From positions 1 through 32,229 of the forward strand of contig RGDC01000007.1 in NCBI GenBank assembly GCA_009918005.1: a stretch of 32,229 bases of DNA, read 5' to 3'. A model generated the notes under the pieces. The model was not told the origin of the DNA and did no database searches. It worked only from the letters and a program-made list of their open reading frames with translations. Source of the stretch: Actinomycetota bacterium. GTDB taxonomy: Bacteria; Actinomycetota; Actinomycetes; S36-B12; UBA5976. Shown one piece after another: positions 8,616 to 15,319 of this stretch; position 1 is the stretch's first letter; the number at the start of each line of letters is the position of its first letter. The position numbers and the translations under genes are program-made.

Positions 8616-8929
8616 TGATCCAAGAAAATACAGATTACGGCGCGAGCGCTACTTACGAATTCGTTATAGTCTGCGTTACAGACGGCGGAACTGTTTGGGA
8701 ACAGATATGGACCAAGTCATACGACAACGCCTTAGACGCAGTTAAGGGTTATCTTGGGTTCGTAGATCATGCTACTTGTGTGCTGGATCGCGTAGTAACG
8801 CTGGTCGAGCCTAACGGCAAATCTCATACAAAAGTATTTCATTATCCTTACGGAAGTGAGAAAGAATACGAAGCCGCTTGCGCAAGATTACGCAAGTCGG
8901 ACCGGTTACTGAGCAGTAATCAAGGCTAG
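8612..8929 (+). CDS. Hypothetical protein
   Basis: 105 aa ORF, ATGATG coupling. Confidence 0.55.
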   Translation: MMIQENTDYGASATYEFVIVCVTDGGTVWEQIWTKSYDNALDAVKGYLGFVDHATCVLDRVVTLVEPNGKSHTKVFHYPYGSEKEYEAACARLRKSDRLLSSNQG

Positions 8930-8967
8930 ACTTATCTATGTCCATGCCCGAACCGAAAGGAATTGAT

Positions 8968-9063
8968 ATGGATCAGAAACTAAATCGGTGCGCCTATGGC
9001 GCTTGGCATTATGGAGATCAGCTCTGCGAAGTCTGTAGAAAGGCGGCGGAAGGTCCAAGATAG
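8968..9063 (+). CDS. Putative small Cys-containing protein (31 aa)
   Basis: GAAAGGAA upstream of ATG; MDQKLNRCAYGAWHYGDQLCEVCRKAAEGPR*. Confidence 0.4.
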   Translation: MDQKLNRCAYGAWHYGDQLCEVCRKAAEGPR

Positions 9064-9110
9064 TAAGAGCTGCGCGATGCCTTTTAGTAGCCCTAATTGG
9101 GGTAGGTATC

Positions 9111-9500
9111 GTGATAGTGCCTTCGTATGCTTACGCTCCGGTGATGACACCGACCCAAAAGCATGAGTTTGTGTTGGCACAACTAGCGCCAAAAGATTAT
9201 GCTAGACACCTGCTAAAGCAGGAGTATTCCGATTCGAGTAAGCAGTTCCGCTGCCTTGCTCAATTATGGGGTAAAGAAAGCGGCTGGAACTACCGGTCCA
9301 AATCTCCGACCCATGATTACGGAATACCGCAACGGCACATGAAGCACAACACGCCAAAGGAGATCCGAGACTTTATGAAGCACCCGCATACTCAAATTCG
9401 TTGGGGCTTGGGCTATATCGAACACCGGTATAAGTCTCCATGCGGAGCGCTCGCAGTATGGTTATCGAGATCTAAAAACGGCAGGGGCGGCTGGTATTAA
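9111..9500 (+). CDS. Transglycosylase-like cell-wall hydrolase (start uncertain)
   Basis: 'QFRCLAQLWGKESGWNYRSKSPTHDYGIPQRHM...HTQIRWGLGYIEHRYKSPCGAL' typical of actinobacterial transglycosylase-like domains. Confidence 0.75.
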   Translation: MIVPSYAYAPVMTPTQKHEFVLAQLAPKDYARHLLKQEYSDSSKQFRCLAQLWGKESGWNYRSKSPTHDYGIPQRHMKHNTPKEIRDFMKHPHTQIRWGLGYIEHRYKSPCGALAVWLSRSKNGRGGWY

Positions 9501-9592
9501 TGAGTATCATTCCGCACCATGTTGAACCCGTTTTCCCTTCGATAGATCCGGGAGAAATCTACGAAGATGACGAAGAAGAAGACGATGATTGA
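9500..9592 (+). CDS. Putative 30-aa acidic protein
   Basis: TAATG coupling; MSIIPHHVEPVFPSIDPGEIYEDDEEEDDD*. Confidence 0.4.
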   Translation: MSIIPHHVEPVFPSIDPGEIYEDDEEEDDD

Positions 9593-9917
9593 TAAAAAAG
9601 TAGTCAGCCTAGTCAAAGAGCGGGCAGGGGGATACTGCGAGAAATGCGGACTCCCTGCCACCGACTCTATGGCGCTACACCACCGCAAGCTGCGCTCGCG
9701 GGGCGGCAAAGATACTCCGGCTAATCTGCTGGTAGTTCATCACTCTTGCCACAACTTAGCCACAGACTCAATCCACCTTAACCCCGAAAAAGCAGAAAAC
9801 AAAGGCTGGATGTGTCCGGGCTGGAAAGAGCCGGAAGATCATGTCTATGTAACGCCGGAAGGATCCTTTGCTTTATTGGACAATGAAGGTAATATCAAGA
9901 TACTAGGGAAGGCATAA
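9567..9917 (+). CDS. HNH endonuclease (start 9567 or 9585)
   Basis: 'GGYCEKCGLPATDSMALHHRKLRSRGGKDTPANLLVVHHSCHN'. Confidence 0.85.
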   Translation: MTKKKTMIDKKVVSLVKERAGGYCEKCGLPATDSMALHHRKLRSRGGKDTPANLLVVHHSCHNLATDSIHLNPEKAENKGWMCPGWKEPEDHVYVTPEGSFALLDNEGNIKILGKA

Positions 9918-9918
9918 A

Positions 9919-10281
9919 ATGAATATTTCAGTTAAGGGTAATGTCGGACAAAATCCGGAGTTCAAGGTAAGTAAGTCAGGCACACAGGTTTGTTCTTTCT
10001 CGCTGGCATACACGCCACGCAAGAAGCAGGGCGCTGAGTGGATAGACGGGGAAACAATGTGGTTCCGCGTAGTTCAATTTGGCGAGAAGGCTGAGCAGCT
10101 CGCGGATCTAATTACTAAAGGTGACGCGGTTATCGTAGTAGGATCTCTGTCGCAATCTACCTATCAAGCCAAAGACGGATCTGAAAAGACAAGTCTTGAA
10201 ATAACGGCTACCGATGTAGGAGTATTGCCAAAGAAAACACAAAGTAATCGAAGTAGCCGGAAGGAAGATGTGCCTTGGTAG
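9919..10281 (+). CDS. ssb: Single-stranded DNA-binding protein
   Basis: OB-fold SSB signature 'GNVGQNPEFKVSKSGTQVCSFSLAYTPRKK...MWFRVVQFGEKAEQLADLITKGDAVIVVGSL'; C-terminal EDVPW tip. Confidence 0.92.
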   Translation: MNISVKGNVGQNPEFKVSKSGTQVCSFSLAYTPRKKQGAEWIDGETMWFRVVQFGEKAEQLADLITKGDAVIVVGSLSQSTYQAKDGSEKTSLEITATDVGVLPKKTQSNRSSRKEDVPW

Positions 10282-10463
10282 ATGAAGAATGGCTGAGTGC
10301 GGCAGAAGTAGCACAATTACTGGGAGTCAATCTCAATAACTTACGGCAGATCCAATATAGAAAGTCGTTAGCGTGGGGCAAGAAAAAAGGCAGAAGCGTG
10401 TTCTACCTTAGATCCGAAGTAGAAGCCTACGCAGCTCGGCGCGCAGCCCGTAATAAACTGTAA
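10275..10463 (+). CDS. Excisionase/MerR-like HTH protein
   Basis: 'EEWLSAAEVAQLLGVNLNNLRQIQYRKSLAWGKKKGRSVFYLRSEVEAYAARR'. Confidence 0.75.
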   Translation: MVDEEWLSAAEVAQLLGVNLNNLRQIQYRKSLAWGKKKGRSVFYLRSEVEAYAARRAARNKL

Positions 10464-10472
10464 GATCTTTCT

Positions 10473-10649
10473 ATGATAGTCATAGATGATCGCCCGATTA
10501 CGGTAGCCGATATTGACGAAGCCTTATCGCATATTTGCGAAATGCTTCAAGATCGCTACGGCAACCGCCTGACCCACCAACGAAAGCAAATGTTGCTGGA
10601 GTCTATTGACGATCTACTTGACTACCGATTACAAATTACATTACAGTAG
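10473..10649 (+). CDS. Hypothetical protein, below the ORF-track cutoff
   Basis: 58 aa: MIVIDDRPITVADIDEALSHICEMLQDRYGNRLTHQRKQMLLESIDDLLDYRLQITLQ*. Confidence 0.5.
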   Translation: MIVIDDRPITVADIDEALSHICEMLQDRYGNRLTHQRKQMLLESIDDLLDYRLQITLQ

Positions 10650-10653
10650 ATCT

Positions 10654-11352
10654 ATGAACATAGAGAAGGTAGCGCTGGACTCAATCCGCGAATATCACAA
10701 TAACCCACGCAAAGGCAACACTTCGCTAATTGCCGAGTCGCTTTCGACTTACGGACAATACAAGCCAATAACAGTAAATAAAAGATCCGGAGAGATCCTT
10801 GCCGGTAATCACACTTACCGAGCTGCGAAAGAACTTGGTTGGTCGGAAATAGATGTTGTTTATGTTGATGTAGATGAAACTACCGCCGCCAAGATCGTAG
10901 CCATAGATAATCGGTCCGCAGATTTGGGCGAATACGATAACGAAAAGTTAGCAGCTTTACTAGAAACTTTACCTGAGTTAGACGGATCCGGTTATACGCT
11001 AGATGAGTTTGACGCACTTATTGCCGACATACAAGAAGAAACAACTCCGGAGTTATCAAAGTCCGCTTTCTCTCAGGTTCAAGTAGGGGAGACAGGGCAG
11101 AGCGGAACCCGTTATATCGAGACGCTGGCTGCGTATGGCGAGCGTTACAATCAAAGAGCAACCCGTATGCTCATGGCAGACTTTCCGCCGGAGATCTATG
11201 TGTGGCTAATTGATAAACTTATCTTTGTGCGAAACACGCATAATTTAACAAGCAACGGAGATGCCATAGTAAAAATGGCAGAGATAATCTCAGGGGAGAG
11301 CGCGCCACATGAGTCAGATCAAAATAGCGGATCTACCGATACACAGGATTAA
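10654..11352 (+). CDS. ParB-like domain protein
   Basis: 'VALDSIREYHNNPRKGN...GQYKPITVNKRSGEILAGNHTYRAAKELGWSEIDVVYVDVDETTAAKIVAIDNRSADLGEYD'; ATG 10654 preferred to 10606. Confidence 0.85.
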   Translation: MNIEKVALDSIREYHNNPRKGNTSLIAESLSTYGQYKPITVNKRSGEILAGNHTYRAAKELGWSEIDVVYVDVDETTAAKIVAIDNRSADLGEYDNEKLAALLETLPELDGSGYTLDEFDALIADIQEETTPELSKSAFSQVQVGETGQSGTRYIETLAAYGERYNQRATRMLMADFPPEIYVWLIDKLIFVRNTHNLTSNGDAIVKMAEIISGESAPHESDQNSGSTDTQD

Positions 11353-12187
11353 GCGAGTTCTATCAGAAGAACAGGCAACCGAGTTGGTAGGCACAGTAGT
11401 TCCTGACTACGAACCTACTTGCAACGAAGCCGGTATTTGGATAGATGACGATACGGAAGAAATCGTATTTGTTTATTTCCCTATGCCTGACGAAGTCAAT
11501 ATCTTGCGCAAGGCAGTTCTCAACATCAAGTATGGAGAGACTATTCGCCAATCAACCGGACTCAAAAATAAGTCACGCACTTTCGGAATGGCTCCGAGAA
11601 AGATCTATCAGAAGCGCGAGAGCTGCCGCCCTACTACGCTGGCACAAGAACAACCTATGGAACACGCAGTATTGGTGAAGTTTGCGGAAAAGTTTGCCGA
11701 TATGTATAAAGAGTTTGCTCCGCACTTATACGAAAACGATAAGAAAAACTTGGCTGACGCTGGACTTGACGATGAGTGGAGAATGACCGATGACGCGCTT
11801 TGGACTTCCGGCGTAGTCAATAAGTCTTCTACTTTGCCTTATCACCGAGACGGCTTCAACTTTGCAACTTGGTCTGCTATGCCGGTAATCCGAAAGAATA
11901 TGGCTGGTGGCTATTTAACTATTCCGGAGTATAACTTTACTTGCTCATGTCGAGACGGGTGGGTGACTTTCTTTGCGGGATACAAGTATGTTCATGGTGT
12001 AACTCCGATGAGTCCAAAGACAAAAGACGCATACCGATACTCAATAGTTTATTACGCGCTACGCGGCATGAAAGATTGTTTTACTTACGCAGTTGAAACC
12101 GCTAAAGCGAAAGAGCGCCGGACCGCTCGCGAAGACAAAATGGCGGCAGTTCTCAAAGGCGAAGCGGAAGCACCCGTATTTAGATAA
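11309..12187 (+). CDS. TET/JBP-family 2OG-Fe(II) DNA base dioxygenase
   Basis: 'LPYHRDGFNFATWSAMPVIRKNMAGGYLTIPEYNFTCSCRDGWVTFFAGYKYVHGVTPMSPKTKDAYRYSIVYYAL': HxD, distal H and R in the phage TET/JBP context. Confidence 0.85.
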   Translation: MSQIKIADLPIHRIKRVLSEEQATELVGTVVPDYEPTCNEAGIWIDDDTEEIVFVYFPMPDEVNILRKAVLNIKYGETIRQSTGLKNKSRTFGMAPRKIYQKRESCRPTTLAQEQPMEHAVLVKFAEKFADMYKEFAPHLYENDKKNLADAGLDDEWRMTDDALWTSGVVNKSSTLPYHRDGFNFATWSAMPVIRKNMAGGYLTIPEYNFTCSCRDGWVTFFAGYKYVHGVTPMSPKTKDAYRYSIVYYALRGMKDCFTYAVETAKAKERRTAREDKMAAVLKGEAEAPVFR

Positions 12188-12204
12188 CGCAAGGGGAAGG
12201 CAGT

Positions 12205-13260
12205 ATGAGCAATTTAAAGGAAGGCTTAGATTTCCGCCTACCGCAATACCGATACGATGTATTTCTTGATTTCTATGAGTTTCACTTGAAGTATCGCGCA
12301 CATCCCGGTTGCGTTTATTATCTAATGCCCTATCTCCGGGATCGCTACGGGTGGGATAACGAAGCAGCTCTATGGTTTGCGTTTATCAACGGCAACACGC
12401 AGAACCCGGTCACAAGCCTAATTCTCCACCGGAGATTTCCGGATAAAGGTCAATGGCTGGATCTAGTCAAGTTCTACAAAGAAAACTATGAGCGGCTGGA
12501 GTTCGATACCGATAGGCGCTATCACAAGAAGTCTATGCCGGCAGCGATAGAGAGTTATCTTGCGCTGGTCGGTCCGGATCAATGGGAGTTTTATACCGCT
12601 ACGGCGCAACGCGGCTTCGTAGAGATGTGGAGAGTTGCTACTTCAATCTCTACCTTTGGGCGATTATCTGCTTACTCCTATCTTGAATATGTGCGGATCA
12701 TGGGTATAGATTTCGATTGTGACAATTTGATGTTGGCAGATCGAGACGGCTCGCGCTCGCATAGGAACGGCTTATGTATTGTTAGCGGACTTGATCATTA
12801 TGATTGGCATAAAAGCAACCCAACTTTTGACGGGAACTACCCGCCGGAGCTGATTACTTCGCTCGAAACTATGGGCGCACAGATCCTTGCCGATATGAAA
12901 AAGCGAGCAGCTGGAAAGGATTACGAAAGAGATGTCTCTTACTTTACGCTGGAGTCGGCACTATGCACTTACAAGTCATGGCACCGACCAAACCGCCGAT
13001 ATCCCAATGTCTATAACGATATGTTATTCAATCGGATTAGAAAGAACGAAGCAGCTTGGCCCGAAGAAGATCTCTCGGTATTTTGGGAAGCGCGAAAGCA
13101 TTACTTACCGGACTATCTCCGACTCGAAGATAACCCAAAAGATCTCGGACTCCACCCAAGAAAACAAAATCACTATCTCACTACCGGTCAAGTAATCATG
13201 ATGAACCGGGATTATCCCTACTACAAGAATGAATATAACGATGAGTACGATCTTTCCTGA
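12205..13260 (+). CDS. Amino acid:DNA transferase (alpha-glutamyl/putrescinyl thymine pyrophosphorylase-like)
   Basis: 'YRYDVFLDFYEFHLKYRAHPGCVYYLMPYLRDRYGWDNEAALWFAFINGNTQNPVTSLIL...' pattern; between TET/JBP and PLP genes. Confidence 0.75.
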   Translation: MSNLKEGLDFRLPQYRYDVFLDFYEFHLKYRAHPGCVYYLMPYLRDRYGWDNEAALWFAFINGNTQNPVTSLILHRRFPDKGQWLDLVKFYKENYERLEFDTDRRYHKKSMPAAIESYLALVGPDQWEFYTATAQRGFVEMWRVATSISTFGRLSAYSYLEYVRIMGIDFDCDNLMLADRDGSRSHRNGLCIVSGLDHYDWHKSNPTFDGNYPPELITSLETMGAQILADMKKRAAGKDYERDVSYFTLESALCTYKSWHRPNRRYPNVYNDMLFNRIRKNEAAWPEEDLSVFWEARKHYLPDYLRLEDNPKDLGLHPRKQNHYLTTGQVIMMNRDYPYYKNEYNDEYDLS

Positions 13261-14290
13261 GCAGACCATAGACCGCTCGGTAATGCGGTGGGAAGATTAC
13301 ACATACACTCTTACGCCATTTGAGCAACATCAAGGCTTATGGTGGAAGCGAGAAGATCACTTCGCCCCGCTCGGATACGGCGGACCTAACGGGAGCAAGC
13401 TGCGCCAATTATTATTTTTAACGGGGCAATATGTGGCAAAAGGTGGCAACGCTGGACTGATTACCGGCGCAAGTGTTTTATCTCCGCAGCTCTCGATGAG
13501 CGCGTTGGTATCGAAGCATTATGGACTTACGCCTACGCTTATACTTGGAGCGACTAAACCGGAAACGGCGATCAAGCACGAAAATGTTTATATTGCCGCC
13601 GCAGCTGGAGCAGAGTTTATTTACACGCCCGTAGGCTATAACCCGGCTCTTCAACGCGCAGTAAAACAATACTCAGAGTCCGAGCGCTATAAAGATCATT
13701 ACCGCTTGTGCTATGGAATTACAACGCCGGAAGACGCTACTGATGACGATATAAGAGCGTTCCACGAAGTAGGCGCGTATCAAGTCAAGAACCTGCCGCC
13801 GCACATTACCACGCTTGGTATGACGGCAGGTTCGTGTAATTCTTGCGTATCGGTGCTATACGGCATAGCCAAGTATCGCCCCGCAGACTTAGAGCGGATT
13901 ATCTTGTTCGGTATCGGTCCAACCCGGCTTAACTTTATAGAAGAAAGATTACGCAGGATCGAGAACGCCACAGGCATAGCCATACTGGATCTATTTCGGC
14001 GTAAATATCATCATCACCGAGATCTCGAAGCAGAACATCAGACCGGTGGAGAGATCCTTATTGAGCATTACGATCTTCACCATACTAAGTTCTCCGGCTA
14101 TCAGGACAAAATGCCCTTCGAGCTGAGAGACAAGTCAATATCGTTTCACCCAACTTACGAAGGAAAGGCGCTTACATATATGGATCGCAATAGGGGAATG
14201 TTTGATTGGTATCACGAACCTGACGGGAAAGCAGCGTTTTGGATAGTAGGGAGCCAACCCAACCGCGAGATAGTCGAGCGAGCGCTATGA
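13229..14290 (+). CDS. PLP-dependent enzyme, fold type II (tryptophan synthase beta/ACC deaminase-like)
   Basis: 'LWWKREDHFAPLGYGGPNGSKLRQLLFL' candidate PLP-Lys region; 'LITGASVLSPQLSMSALVSKHYGL'; C-term 'MDRNRGMFDWYHEPDGKAAFWIVGS'. Confidence 0.8.
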   Translation: MNITMSTIFPEQTIDRSVMRWEDYTYTLTPFEQHQGLWWKREDHFAPLGYGGPNGSKLRQLLFLTGQYVAKGGNAGLITGASVLSPQLSMSALVSKHYGLTPTLILGATKPETAIKHENVYIAAAAGAEFIYTPVGYNPALQRAVKQYSESERYKDHYRLCYGITTPEDATDDDIRAFHEVGAYQVKNLPPHITTLGMTAGSCNSCVSVLYGIAKYRPADLERIILFGIGPTRLNFIEERLRRIENATGIAILDLFRRKYHHHRDLEAEHQTGGEILIEHYDLHHTKFSGYQDKMPFELRDKSISFHPTYEGKALTYMDRNRGMFDWYHEPDGKAAFWIVGSQPNREIVERAL

Positions 14291-14823
14291 AAACTATCTA
14301 CCTAATAGGCGCACCGGGATCCGGCAAAACTACTCTTACCGAAGCCCTAACTCGGAACTGGATCGAAGTAGCCAAGCACGATGATCCGGTGAAATGGAGA
14401 GAACATCAGACTCCTTACGGAACGGCGATCTCACTTGGCTGGCTACGCCCTACCTTTGGGGGAACCGACACATTGGGAAATGCCGCAATACTGGAGATTG
14501 AGCCTTGGTATCCGACAATAAATCATGACATTGTGTATGGAGAAGGTGACCGCTTAGCCAATAGGCGCTTCTTTGATCTAGCAATCATGTATGGAGAGTT
14601 TTACTTGTTCTACCTAGATACTCACCCGGAGAGAGCTGCGCAACGGCGTAAGGCAAGAGCTGCGATTACCGGTAAAGAGCAGAACCCGTCATGGGTCAAA
14701 GGTAGAGAGACCAAGCACCGTAATCTAGCGCAAGAATATAACGCAACATTTATCCCTGATGCCTTGACTCCGGAAGAAGGCGCAAGCATAATTCGCGAAG
14801 TCGTATTTCCTACATTACAGTAA
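14287..14823 (+). CDS. P-loop kinase, candidate 5-hydroxymethyluracil DNA kinase
   Basis: 'MKTIYLIGAPGSGKTTLTEAL' Walker A; ATGA overlap with PLP gene (14287-14290); operon context. Confidence 0.75.
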   Translation: MKTIYLIGAPGSGKTTLTEALTRNWIEVAKHDDPVKWREHQTPYGTAISLGWLRPTFGGTDTLGNAAILEIEPWYPTINHDIVYGEGDRLANRRFFDLAIMYGEFYLFYLDTHPERAAQRRKARAAITGKEQNPSWVKGRETKHRNLAQEYNATFIPDALTPEEGASIIREVVFPTLQ

Positions 14824-14827
14824 ATAC

Positions 14828-15319
14828 ATGGCAGGAAAAAAACCGCGTAAAGTGCCGGATCCGGAGATTATTGACCGGGAACTCGCAGTAGTCGAGTTAC
14901 GGAGAACAGGGGAAACTTGGGATCGAATAGCGAAGGTAGTTGGCTACGCGAACGCAGCAGGGGCATACAAGGCTTACAAGCGCGCCTTATTGCGGACCCT
15001 TCAACAACCTACCGAAGAAATGCGGGATCTCGAATTAGACCGGCTGGACCGGCTACAAAGGGCATACTGGAAGCGAGCCATAGAAGGGGAGACGCGAGCT
15101 GCGGATTTTATCCTGCGCGTAATAGATCGCCGCGCCAAGATCTTGGGCTTAGACGCTCCACAGAAGATACAAGCGGAAGTGGTGAATTATGACGGAAGCA
15201 GCAACATTGACTCCGATATCGAACGAATTATCCGATTACTCGACCAAGTGGATCAGAGCCGCCCGCTACAAGTGGAGAGCGGAATTAGCGAGAGCGGAAC
15301 AACTACCACCGGAGAGTGA
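14828..15319 (+). CDS. Terminase small subunit-like
   Basis: 'VELRRTGETWDRIAKVVGYANAAGAYKAYKRAL' HTH; immediately upstream of terL. Confidence 0.75.
   Translation: MAGKKPRKVPDPEIIDRELAVVELRRTGETWDRIAKVVGYANAAGAYKAYKRALLRTLQQPTEEMRDLELDRLDRLQRAYWKRAIEGETRAADFILRVIDRRAKILGLDAPQKIQAEVVNYDGSSNIDSDIERIIRLLDQVDQSRPLQVESGISESGTTTTGE

Noticed and set aside
12932-13195. 87-aa + strand ORF inside the amino acid:DNA transferase gene
   Set aside because: Out-of-frame internal ORF with no domain features; conserved-looking protein is in the other frame
14917-15192. 91-aa + strand ORF within the TerS gene
   Set aside because: Alternative-frame ORF, Arg/Ser-rich, no independent support
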